A stretch of DNA of 48,358 nucleotides from JBCBAP01 sp038532435 (GTDB taxonomy: Bacteria; Pseudomonadota; Alphaproteobacteria; Rhodobacterales; Rhodobacteraceae), in contig JBCBAP010000024.1 in assembly GCA_038532435.1 (NCBI GenBank), positions 1-48,358 on the forward strand, in the 5' to 3' direction. The notes beneath the pieces were generated by a model. That model saw nothing but the letters and a program-made list of their open reading frames with translations, did not search any database and had not been told where the DNA came from. A program made the translations under genes and the position numbers. The stretch's first letter is position 1. Every line of letters begins with the position of its first letter. Positions 1 to 6,995 of this stretch are shown one piece after another.

Positions 1-26
1 ACTTTGCGCTCATGCGCTCCGGGCCG

Positions 27-446
27 TCACTCCGGATCGACCCGGCCACGCAATGCCTTCACGCCGCTGCGCACGGTTTTTGCCTTCAGCCGCCGCTCCT
101 TCGCCCCGCGGGAGGGCTTGGTCGGGATCCGCCGCTTGGGCCGTTCCAGCGCCCGGACCACGAGATCCGCAAGCTTGGCCCGCGCATCCTCCCGGTTCAT
201 GGCCTGCGTCCGGTGCTTGTCTGAGGTGATGATGACGGCCCCTTCCTTGGTCCAGCGGCGCCCGGCTAGCCGCCTGAGCCGCGCCTTCGCATCCGCGGGC
301 AGGGAGGGGGAGCGTGCGGCTTCGAACCGGAGCTCCACTGCCGTCGATACCTTGTTCACGTTTTGCCCGCCGGGACCGGAGGCGCGCACGAACGTCTCCG
401 TCAGTTCCCAGTCCCGGATCGCAATCGTGTCGGTGATCCGCAGCAT
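27..446 (-). CDS. arfB: ArfB/YaeJ-type peptidyl-tRNA hydrolase (ribosome rescue)
   Basis: This 139-residue protein carries the class I release-factor GGQ motif near residues 26-28, inside the string SGPGGQNVNK, but has no codon-recognition domains. It ends in a long Lys/Arg-rich tail. That architecture and length are those of ArfB, which enters the mRNA channel of stalled non-stop ribosomes with its basic tail and hydrolyses peptidyl-tRNA. The ATG at 446 begins the conserved LRITDTI segment. A terminator-like hairpin and a short ORF lie immediately upstream on the same strand, so its transcription may be attenuated; that part is inference. Confidence 0.93.
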   Translation of the reverse strand: MLRITDTIAIRDWELTETFVRASGPGGQNVNKVSTAVELRFEAARSPSLPADAKARLRRLAGRRWTKEGAVIITSDKHRTQAMNREDARAKLADLVVRALERPKRRIPTKPSRGAKERRLKAKTVRSGVKALRGRVDPE

Positions 447-468
447 TTCCGCAGCCCCAGAAAAGGAT

Positions 469-495
469 GGGGCGTTGCAGGTTGTGCAACGCCCC
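469..495 (-). terminator. Intrinsic-terminator-like hairpin upstream of arfB
   Basis: A perfect 11-bp stem (469-479 with 485-495, arms GGGGCGTTGCA/TGCAACGCCCC) closes a 5-nt loop. On the minus strand it is followed by ATCCTTTTC, a weak U tract, then the arfB start 23 nt further on. It would end the short transcript that carries the 18-codon ORF at 569-625, or act as an attenuator for arfB. Confidence 0.7.
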
Positions 496-510
496 GGAAT
501 TCGTGAGTAG

Positions 511-588
511 GAGGCAGTCAGCCGGTAGGCCTAAACCTCACAGGAGTTATCGCTTCAAGGACTGCCTCTCAGCCAAAGTGCTCCTGTG
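511..588 (-). promoter_or_regulatory. Interleaved inverted repeats (possible switch or pseudoknot) before arfB
   Basis: Two perfect inverted repeats interleave. Arms 511-519 and 560-568 pair over 9 bp (GAGGCAGTC/GACTGCCTC). Arms 539-546 and 581-588 pair over 8 bp (CACAGGAG/CTCCTGTG). Their order is a-b-a'-b', so they form either a pseudoknot or two competing helices. One arm lies inside the 18-codon ORF and another directly follows its stop codon, so a translating ribosome would decide which helix forms. The regulatory role is inference. Confidence 0.5.
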
Positions 589-625
589 TGAACCCGGCCA
601 CCTTCTCCAACATCTCACTCGACAT
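569..625 (-). CDS. 18-aa leader peptide or small protein with a near-perfect ribosome-binding site
   Basis: The ORF encodes MSSEMLEKVAGFTQEHFG and stops with TGA. It is preceded by AAAGGAGGTGATC, essentially the full complement of the 3' end of 16S rRNA, with 7 nt between GGAGG and ATG. Such an extended Shine-Dalgarno is unusual and argues that this short frame is translated. It lies between yhhQ and arfB on the same strand and is followed by interleaved inverted repeats and a terminator-like hairpin. I do not recognise the peptide. It could be a leader peptide controlling arfB or an independent small protein. Confidence 0.6.
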   Translation of the reverse strand: MSSEMLEKVAGFTQEHFG

Positions 626-696
626 CAGATCACCTCCTTTCAGTTGTTGCGTTCACCCAAGAGGGTGCCATAGCCGAATCAGATTTCAAGCAAAAT

Positions 697-1308
697 CTAG
701 GCGTGACGCTTAACAAACACACCAAATGGGACGAGCGCCACGAGCGCCAGGGCCATCTTCACACCCCAGTCCGCGATCGCAAGGGAGATCCAGAGGGGCA
801 GCGCCGGACCCATACCGAGAAGCGGCACGATCTCGCGCGACCAGCCGTTGGGCTCCGCAGGATCGAGGAAAACCAGCACTCCGGAAAACGCGATGAAGAA
901 AAAGAGTGCGGTGTCGACCGCCGATCCCACGACCGTGGAGGCGAGAGGCGCCCGCCACCAGACGCCGCCCCGCAGACGGTCGAAGATGCGCACGTCAAGA
1001 AGTTGTGCGGTGAGGAATGCGATGCCCGAACCGATGGCGATGCGCAGCGTGGTCAAGGGGCCGTACTCGCCGACGATCTGGCTTGCGACGACCGAACAGA
1101 TCACGCCGAAGACGAAACCGGCAAAGACGACACGGCGGGCTGCCTCGCGTCCGTAGAGCCGGTTCGTCAGGTCCGTCACGAGGAAGGCGAACGGATAGGT
1201 GAATGCGCCCCAGGTCAGCCAGTTTCCGAACTGGTGCTGAACGAGGATGTTGGACGCGACGACGACAATCGCCATCGCGATCACGCCGGGAATGAGTGTG
1301 CGGGTCAT
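697..1308 (-). CDS. yhhQ: Queuosine precursor transporter (YhhQ/VUT family)
   Basis: This 203-residue integral membrane protein has about six hydrophobic segments and family-like strings such as ASNILVQ near the N-terminus, TYPFAFLVTDLTNRLYG, and SAVDTALFFFIAF. YhhQ proteins import the queuosine precursors preQ0/preQ1 across the inner membrane for modification of tRNA GUN anticodons. I chose the ATG at 1308 over an in-frame GTG at 1317, because the GTG overlaps the 3' pseudoknot strand of the riboswitch-like element just upstream. The riboswitch gives independent support for the substrate. Confidence 0.9.
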   Translation of the reverse strand: MTRTLIPGVIAMAIVVVASNILVQHQFGNWLTWGAFTYPFAFLVTDLTNRLYGREAARRVVFAGFVFGVICSVVASQIVGEYGPLTTLRIAIGSGIAFLTAQLLDVRIFDRLRGGVWWRAPLASTVVGSAVDTALFFFIAFSGVLVFLDPAEPNGWSREIVPLLGMGPALPLWISLAIADWGVKMALALVALVPFGVFVKRHA

Positions 1309-1316
1309 GTTGAACA

Positions 1317-1348
1317 CCGTTTTTTAGAGAAGGTTGCGGATGACTTCT
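1317..1348 (-). promoter_or_regulatory. Candidate preQ1-I riboswitch aptamer in the yhhQ leader
   Basis: Read on the minus strand from 1348, AGAAG pairs with CUUCU (1344-1348 with 1328-1332, P1). The 11-nt loop begins UC and ends CAAC, which puts a C at 1333 next to P1, the position that binds preQ1 in known type I aptamers. After P1 comes CUAAAAAA, the A-rich tail. Then CGG (1317-1319) pairs with the loop CCG (1337-1339) as pseudoknot P2. The P2 3' strand is the GG-rich sequence just before the yhhQ start, so ligand binding would hide the ribosome-binding site. All key elements of the compact preQ1-I fold are present by eye. Confidence 0.78.
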
Positions 1349-1423
1349 GCGGCCAGTCCGGCCAAGGCGCGCCTGTTACGCCCGTCCGCGTCCAATGGCA
1401 ACCCCGAACACAGAGAGTCTTGT

Positions 1424-1500
1424 GCCTCCGGCGGGGATATTTGAAGCCAGAAGAATGCGGGCCTCTCTTTCTTCTGGCTTCAAATATCCCCGCCGGAGGC
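1424..1500. repeat. Perfect 32-bp inverted repeat, dispersed GCCTCCGGCGGGGATATTT family
   Basis: Arms 1424-1455 and 1469-1500 are perfect reverse complements of 32 bp around a 13-nt spacer. The element sits 10 bp beyond the stop codon of the Rieske-ThDP gene and separates it from the yhhQ leader, so it can serve as a strong terminator or mRNA 3' stabiliser. A single-arm relative occurs at 5752-5782. I recall the same core as a frequent intergenic element in Rhodobacteraceae genomes; that recollection was not checked here. Confidence 0.85.
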
Positions 1501-1509
1501 TCCGACCTC

Positions 1510-3510
1510 TCAGACAAGCTCCGCGTCGGTCATGATCTCCACCAGGGCGGGCCCGGGGTAGGCGAAGGCCTCCGTGAGAGCCTCGTCCAGTTCGGCGGCA
1601 ACCGTCACCTTGTGCCCGTGCCCTCCGCAGAGCCGCGCGAACGCAGCAAAGGACGGGTTGATGAGATCGGTCTGCCAGACGTTGAATTCGCCTGCCCGCT
1701 GTTCCTTGGTGATCTTGCCCAGCTGGGCGTTGTTCAGGAGCACATGCGTGATGTCCATATTGTGGCGGACGGCGGTGGTGAACTCCATGGCGTACTGGCC
1801 GAAGCCTCCGTCGCCGGAGATGGAGAGGACCTTGCGCCCGCGATACTCCTCGAAATCCTGTGTCGCCGCCCAGGCGCCCATTCCCGCGGGAAAGCCGAAG
1901 CCGATCGAACCGAGATAGCCGGACATCAGCACACGCTGTCCGTCCGGTTCGAAGTACCGGCCGAAAGAGTAGGTGTTGTTGCCCACATCGACGGCGATGA
2001 TCGCATCCTTCGGGCAGACCCGGTTGAGCGCGTCGAAAACGGCGACCGCGCCGAGGCCACGGCCCAGGTCGTCGGCGAGGCGGGAGGCCTTTTCGGACCG
2101 CCAGATTGCCCACCGCTCCGCGATTTCCTGGCGTTGATCGACCGCATTGGGCCGGTCGGGCAGGGAACCGGCGATGGTGCGGGAGAAGTCGCCTATCTCG
2201 CCCCAGACCGGCAGGGCGACCGGGTGAAACTTGCCGAGCTGCATGCGCTCGAAATCCACCTGGATGATCGGTTTGGACGGCTCGATGCCCGTGTGGTTGG
2301 CAAAAGACGAGCCGAGGGTCAGAATGAGGTCGCATTCGTTCATGAACCAGCTCGCGATCGGCGTGCCGGAGCGGCCGAGCACGCCGGCCGCGTTCGGATG
2401 ACTGTCGGGGATCAGCCCCTTGCCCTTGAAGGTCGTCGCAACCGGTGCGTTGAGCACTTCGGCGAGGGCGACGATGTCCTCACGCGCCTCGACTGCCCCG
2501 TGCCCCATCACGATGAAGGGGCGCCGCGACTTGGCCAGCAGCGACCGCGCCGCGTCGAGATCCGCCTCTGCCGCCCGGGCGCTTGCGGGACCCATCCTCC
2601 CTTCCGGCCCCGCCGCCGGCGCATCACTCTTGATGGTCTGGGTGTCGTCCGGAAACACCAGATGCGCCACGTCCCGCTCGACTATCGCGTTTTTCATGGC
2701 GAGCGAAGCAAGCTCTGCATGTTTGGATGTGGTGAGCACGGGCTGAGAGAAGCGGGTCACGGCCTCGAACGCGGCACCCAGGTCGATGTCCTGGAACGCG
2801 CCAGGTCCGAAGACCTGCGTCTGTACCTGTCCGGTGAGCGCCACGACCGGGGCGCGGTCCACCTTCGCGTCCCAGAGCCCGGTGAGAAGGTTGGTCGCGC
2901 CCGGGCCGGCAATCGTCAGGCAGGCCGCGGGCCGCCCGGTCAGCTTGCCGTAGGCGGAGGCGGCGAAGGCGGCAGCCCCCTCGTGCCGGATCGCCACATA
3001 GCCGATATCCCCATCCGCCTCGCGCCTCCGCAGGGCATCGGCGAGGCCGAGATTGGAGTGTCCGACCATCCCGAACACCCGCTTGAGCCCCCAGTTGACC
3101 AGGGTCTCAGCGATCACGTCTGACGTCGTGCGGGCATGGGGTGGCTCGGGTTTGAGACCAATGAAGACCTCACCGTCGCGGATCTCGACCGGGAAGGTCT
3201 CCTGCCCCGAATCCTCGTGACCCCCCGGGGGTGCGCCGGTCAGCGGGTCAAAGTCCCACCCGTGCCAGGGGCAGCGGATCCAGCACTGCCCCTCGACACC
3301 CTTTTCGATGGACCCTTCACCGAGGGGGCCGCCCTGGTGGGGGCAGCGGTTGTCCATAGCGGCCCACTGGCCCTCGAAATGGGACAGGCAGATGCCCTTG
3401 GCCCGCGCGGTCACGGTCATCACGCGCCCCTCGGGCAGGTCGGAGACCGACGCCACGCGGTGCCAGTCAAGCTCCGCCGGCTCGCCTTCTGGGTGATCCT
3501 TCGGTGACAT
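1510..3510 (-). CDS. Rieske [2Fe-2S]-ThDP-dependent enzyme fusion (pyruvate oxidase/acetolactate synthase-like)
   Basis: The 666-residue protein starts with a Rieske domain whose ligands are visible as C56-P-H58 and C80-P-W-H83. The rest is a full three-domain ThDP enzyme. Its N-terminal Pyr domain has the catalytic-type Glu in RHEGAAA (about residue 177). The C-terminal PP domain has GDGGFGQ followed about 25 residues later by NN, the Mg-ThDP motif. Family members decarboxylate 2-oxo acids and pass electrons or activated aldehyde to an acceptor. The fused Rieske domain would be an unusual built-in electron carrier. The ATG at 3510 follows GGAGGA at good spacing, which favours it over the upstream frame opening at 3546. 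It is divergent from a Rieske-glutamate-synthase gene. The substrate is unknown. Confidence 0.85.
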   Translation of the reverse strand: MSPKDHPEGEPAELDWHRVASVSDLPEGRVMTVTARAKGICLSHFEGQWAAMDNRCPHQGGPLGEGSIEKGVEGQCWIRCPWHGWDFDPLTGAPPGGHEDSGQETFPVEIRDGEVFIGLKPEPPHARTTSDVIAETLVNWGLKRVFGMVGHSNLGLADALRRREADGDIGYVAIRHEGAAAFAASAYGKLTGRPAACLTIAGPGATNLLTGLWDAKVDRAPVVALTGQVQTQVFGPGAFQDIDLGAAFEAVTRFSQPVLTTSKHAELASLAMKNAIVERDVAHLVFPDDTQTIKSDAPAAGPEGRMGPASARAAEADLDAARSLLAKSRRPFIVMGHGAVEAREDIVALAEVLNAPVATTFKGKGLIPDSHPNAAGVLGRSGTPIASWFMNECDLILTLGSSFANHTGIEPSKPIIQVDFERMQLGKFHPVALPVWGEIGDFSRTIAGSLPDRPNAVDQRQEIAERWAIWRSEKASRLADDLGRGLGAVAVFDALNRVCPKDAIIAVDVGNNTYSFGRYFEPDGQRVLMSGYLGSIGFGFPAGMGAWAATQDFEEYRGRKVLSISGDGGFGQYAMEFTTAVRHNMDITHVLLNNAQLGKITKEQRAGEFNVWQTDLINPSFAAFARLCGGHGHKVTVAAELDEALTEAFAYPGPALVEIMTDAELV

Positions 3511-3701
3511 CTGGGGTCCTCCGCACGCTGAGACACTTGCCGCCAACCTTGCCCGGGTCCGGTGGTATTCACAGTAAAAAGTGAGGCACGGTTTCGTGAT
3601 TTTAGTTTAACAACACCTGCGACCTTCTGTCATTATAGGCTACCAGGAAAGTTCGACGGCCCGGTGTGGTGGAGTCGGAATACCCGTTAGAGGAGAGTGC
3701 C
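3511..3701. promoter_or_regulatory. Divergent promoter region between two Rieske-fusion genes
   Basis: This 191-bp spacer separates the two Rieske-fusion genes and is clearly AT-richer than its surroundings at 3570-3640. A -10-like TTATAG occurs at 3633-3638 on the plus strand. Small inverted repeats (TCAC-N8-GTGA, and CACG-N4-CGTG) lie at about 3570-3600. A shared regulatory region is likely, but no regulator can be named. Confidence 0.45.
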
Positions 3702-5312
3702 ATGACCCCCCGTTCCGTCGCGACCTGGAGCCAGCTCGGCGACCGGCAGCCGTCCTATGCGCTGGTGGCTGGTGTGGACCTCGTGGTGATCCGCTATGAC
3801 GCCGCGGTCTCGGTCCTCTATGGGCGCTGCCTTCACCGGGGCGCGCTGCTGGCCGACGGTCATATCCAGGGCGACAACCTGATCTGTCCGCTCCACAACT
3901 GGGACTACCGCTATGATACGGGTGTGTCGGAGTATGCGAACACAGAGGTCCTGCACAAGTTCACCGCCTGGATCGAGGGTGACGCGGTGCTGGTGGATGA
4001 GGACGAGGTCGCGACCTGGGCGGAGAAGCATCCCCAGCCTTACGATCGGGAAGCCTATCTCGGCCTCCATGCGGACATCCACGGGACCGACGAAGAGCCC
4101 CTGACCGGATTGGTCCACAAGCTCGCCAGCGGCGGTGTAGAGGGCCTGCACGGGCACGGTCCGACCGAGGCCATGGGCGTGACCCGGGAGCATCTGCCGG
4201 ACTGGAACGACATCCAGCTTGTCACCGCGCAGCTTGCCAGTCCGCCGCTTCTCGATGACGAGGATGTGGGGACGGACGTGGTGATCGGCCCCAACGCCCA
4301 GAAGCCCCTGTACCTGAAGATCCCGCTCATGGTGTCGGACATGAGCTTCGGCGCGCTCAGCGAACCGGCAAAACTCGCGCTCGCACGGGGGGCGGAGCTG
4401 TCCGGGACCGGTATCTGTTCCGGCGAGGGGGGTATGCTGCCGGAGGAGCAGGAGGAGAACTCGCGCTATTTCTACGAGCTGGCCTCGGGCCGGTTCGGCT
4501 TTGAGTGGGAAAAGCTCTCCCGCGTGCAGGCGTTCCACTTCAAGGGCGGGCAGGCGGCGAAGACCGGCACGGGCGGGCACCTTCCGGGAGCGAAGGTGCA
4601 GGGCAAGATTGCAGAGGTGCGCGGATTGACCGAAGGCGAGGCCGCGATCTCCCCTTCCCGGTTCCCGGAATGGACCTCGCCCGCCCAGATCAAGGAGTTC
4701 GCCGACGAGGTGCGCGACCGCACCGGTGGCATCCCGATCGGCTACAAGCTCTCCGCCCAGCATATCGAGAAGGATATCGACGCGGCCCTGCAGATCGGGG
4801 TCGACTACATCATCCTCGACGGGCGGGGCGGGGGCACCGGGGCCGCGCCGCTGATCTTTCGCGATCATATCTCGGTACCAACGATCCCCGCGCTCGCCCG
4901 CGCCCGGCGGCACCTCGACGAGAACGGACCGGGCGTGTCCCTCGTAATCACCGGCGGGCTGCGGGAGCCTGCGGACTTCATCAAGGCGCTCGCCCTGGGC
5001 GCGGATGCTGTCGCGCTTTCCACATCTGCGATGCACGCGATCGGTTGCATCGCGATGCGGGCCTGCCACACCAATTCCTGCCCCGTCGGGATCGCGACGC
5101 AAAAGCCGAACCTCGTCTCCCGCCTTGTCGTGGAGAAATCGGCGCGCAAGCTGCAGAACTTTTTCGATGCTTCCGTGGCCCTGATGCAGGTGATGGCGCG
5201 CGCCTGCGGCCACCGGCACCTGAACGATTTCTCTACGGACGACCTGACGACATGGAAGGTCGAGATGGCGCGCCTGTCCGGCGTGTCCTACGGCGGCGTG
5301 GCGGCGGAGTAG
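3702..5312 (+). CDS. Rieske-FMN glutamate-synthase-domain fusion protein
   Basis: The 536-residue protein opens with a Rieske domain (ligands C43-L-H45 and C62-P-L-H65) and continues into the central FMN domain of glutamate synthase. Visible hallmarks are FKGGQAAKTGTGGHLPG, LDGRGGGTGAAP, and C-X5-C-X4-C at about residues 449, 455 and 460 followed by PVGIATQ, which is the 3Fe-4S cluster motif of GltB. There is no glutamine amidotransferase domain and no GltD partner nearby, so it is not an ordinary GOGAT. The FMN domain may reduce or aminate an unknown substrate using electrons from the Rieske centre. The ATG at 3702 follows GAGGAG. The next gene starts 3 bp after its stop. Confidence 0.87.
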   Translation: MTPRSVATWSQLGDRQPSYALVAGVDLVVIRYDAAVSVLYGRCLHRGALLADGHIQGDNLICPLHNWDYRYDTGVSEYANTEVLHKFTAWIEGDAVLVDEDEVATWAEKHPQPYDREAYLGLHADIHGTDEEPLTGLVHKLASGGVEGLHGHGPTEAMGVTREHLPDWNDIQLVTAQLASPPLLDDEDVGTDVVIGPNAQKPLYLKIPLMVSDMSFGALSEPAKLALARGAELSGTGICSGEGGMLPEEQEENSRYFYELASGRFGFEWEKLSRVQAFHFKGGQAAKTGTGGHLPGAKVQGKIAEVRGLTEGEAAISPSRFPEWTSPAQIKEFADEVRDRTGGIPIGYKLSAQHIEKDIDAALQIGVDYIILDGRGGGTGAAPLIFRDHISVPTIPALARARRHLDENGPGVSLVITGGLREPADFIKALALGADAVALSTSAMHAIGCIAMRACHTNSCPVGIATQKPNLVSRLVVEKSARKLQNFFDASVALMQVMARACGHRHLNDFSTDDLTTWKVEMARLSGVSYGGVAAE

Positions 5313-5315
5313 GCG

Positions 5316-5684
5316 ATGTTCGACACCCTGCAGATGATCGCACAGGCCTATGCGGCGATCGGTGCCGCGATTGGCGGGGTGTTCCTGGTCTGGGGCATCT
5401 CCCAGGTGGAACCGAACGCGGACGGGGCCTGGAGCTTTCGCCCGCTTCTGATCCCCGGCATGATCCTGCTCTGGCCGCTGGTGCTCTGGCGCTGGCGGGT
5501 TCTTGCGGTGGGCGAGGACCTCGCTGCGCGCCATCGCCTTCCACGGACGGTGCAGACATGGATGGCGTTGGGCTGTGCGATCTTCATCCCGGTGATGCTG
5601 ACGGCGGCTCTGCTCGCCCGTCAGGACGGGCCGCTGGAGCGCCCGGCGGTCCTGCTCGAGGCACCGGCGGAGGGGGCGGAATGA
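5316..5684 (+). CDS. Small two-helix membrane protein in the Rieske cluster
   Basis: This 122-residue protein has three hydrophobic stretches, near residues 8-30, 43-62 and 80-100, with a charged segment (RVLAVGEDLAARHRLPRT) between the last two. It starts 3 bp after the stop of the Rieske-FMN gene and so is almost certainly co-transcribed. I recognise no named family. Its position suggests a membrane anchor or accessory for the redox proteins. The C-terminal tail is rich in Ala, Glu and Pro and looks disordered. Confidence 0.75.
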   Translation: MFDTLQMIAQAYAAIGAAIGGVFLVWGISQVEPNADGAWSFRPLLIPGMILLWPLVLWRWRVLAVGEDLAARHRLPRTVQTWMALGCAIFIPVMLTAALLARQDGPLERPAVLLEAPAEGAE

Positions 5685-5751
5685 CGGCGATGCGTTCGGC
5701 TTTCGGAGTGTGCGGGGCGCCGGCGTTTGAGCTCAGGCAGGGTTCGGGTGC

Positions 5752-5782
5752 CTCCGGCGGGGATATTTCGGGCCAGAAGAAG
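5752..5782 (+). repeat. Single arm of the GCCTCCGGCGGGGATATTT repeat family
   Basis: The string CCTCCGGCGGGGATATTT is followed by CGGGCCAGAAGAA and closely matches one arm of the inverted repeat at 1424-1500. It has no inverted partner here. It lies in the 193-bp gap between the 122-aa membrane protein and the ferric-reductase-like gene and may be a decayed copy or a processing site inside the operon. Confidence 0.7.
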
Positions 5783-5877
5783 TCAGGTGCAGCACAGTTT
5801 CCGGGCCTCGCAGATGAAGGTTTGCAGTGCTCGAGGTCGCCTGGGACGCTGGCCTTTGTGACCGGTGGAGCGTCCCG

Positions 5878-6924
5878 ATGAGCGTCAAGTACATCCCGGT
5901 CCAGTGGGGCAGCAACAAGTACTGGTACGACGCGATCCTGCTTTTTGCCGTGGTGGTCTACATCCTGATCTACCTGCGGATCGGTGTGGGGGATGCGGAC
6001 GTGACCCGGGCGCCGGACGGGGCGATCCTGCGGATGCGGGCCTTCGGTTCCTGCGCCTTCCTGATGCTGACGCTGATCCTGTGCATTGGGCCGCTCGCGC
6101 GGCTCGATCCGCGGTTCCTGCCGCTTCTCTACAATCGCAGGCATTTCGGGGTGATCACCACGGCAGTGGCGTTCACCCACGCGGTCTACGTGCTGAGCTG
6201 GTACTTTGCCTTCAGTCCGACGCCGGGGATCGAGGCGTTGCTGACCTCCAACACGGACTATGATCTGTTTCTCGGTTTTCCGTTCGAGGCGTTGGGGATC
6301 TTCGCGCTCTTTGTCCTGATCCTGCTGAGTGCGACCAGCCATGATTTCTGGCTGAGCTTTCTCTCCCCGCCGATCTGGAAGGGACTGCATCTGGCGATCT
6401 ATCCCGCCTACGCGGCGGCGGTTGCCCATGTGGCGCTCGGCTATCTGCAGGATGCGAAGAACCCCACTTTCGCGCTCGTCTTCATGGGGGGCGCGCTCGC
6501 CGTCGCGGCGGTGCACCTGCTTGCCTGGCGCCGCGCGGGGCCCGAGCCGGAGAGTGTGGCCGCGTGGGTGGACGTGGGTGCGCCGGAGGAGATCCCCGAA
6601 GGCAGGGCCAAGGTCATTCGCCTGACCGGTGAGGAACGCGCGGCGGTGTTCCGCATCGCGGGGCACCTATCTGCCGTGTCGAACGCCTGTGCCCATCAGG
6701 GCGGGCCGCTCGGAGAAGGACGGGTGATCGACGGGTGCATCACCTGTCCCTGGCATGGCTTCCAGTACCGCCCGGAGGATGGATGCTCGCCCGCACCCTT
6801 CACCGAAAAGATCCCCACCTACGACCTAAAGCTCGAGGATGGGCGGGTCTGGCTGCGACGGGAGGCGAACCCGCCGGGCACCCACGTGCCGCCGCTTCCA
6901 ATCCCGGCCGAGCAGGCGGCGTGA
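5878..6924 (+). CDS. Ferric-reductase-like transmembrane domain fused to a C-terminal Rieske domain
   Basis: The 348-residue protein has about six membrane helices up to residue 220, with histidines placed for haem or quinone binding (H101, H171, H184), as in the ferric-reductase/YedZ superfamily. Residues about 228-330 form a Rieske domain with C271-A-H273 and C290-P-W-H293. A membrane cytochrome b-like module joined to a Rieske centre suggests quinol-linked electron transfer. The ATG at 5878 follows GGTGGAG. It is the third Rieske fusion in 5.5 kb and probably shares a pathway with the other two; the pathway is inference. Confidence 0.85.
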   Translation: MSVKYIPVQWGSNKYWYDAILLFAVVVYILIYLRIGVGDADVTRAPDGAILRMRAFGSCAFLMLTLILCIGPLARLDPRFLPLLYNRRHFGVITTAVAFTHAVYVLSWYFAFSPTPGIEALLTSNTDYDLFLGFPFEALGIFALFVLILLSATSHDFWLSFLSPPIWKGLHLAIYPAYAAAVAHVALGYLQDAKNPTFALVFMGGALAVAAVHLLAWRRAGPEPESVAAWVDVGAPEEIPEGRAKVIRLTGEERAAVFRIAGHLSAVSNACAHQGGPLGEGRVIDGCITCPWHGFQYRPEDGCSPAPFTEKIPTYDLKLEDGRVWLRREANPPGTHVPPLPIPAEQAA

Positions 6925-6995
6925 CATGAGCTTCACCGACGTCGGACCCGCCATCGCCGTCACAGCGAATGCCCGCATCCGGGAGGATCAGCACC

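Noticed and set aside
703..3123. 806-codon open frame on the plus strand
   Set aside because: It lies antisense to yhhQ and the Rieske-ThDP gene and has the Arg/Gly/Asp-heavy composition of a GC-rich shadow frame.
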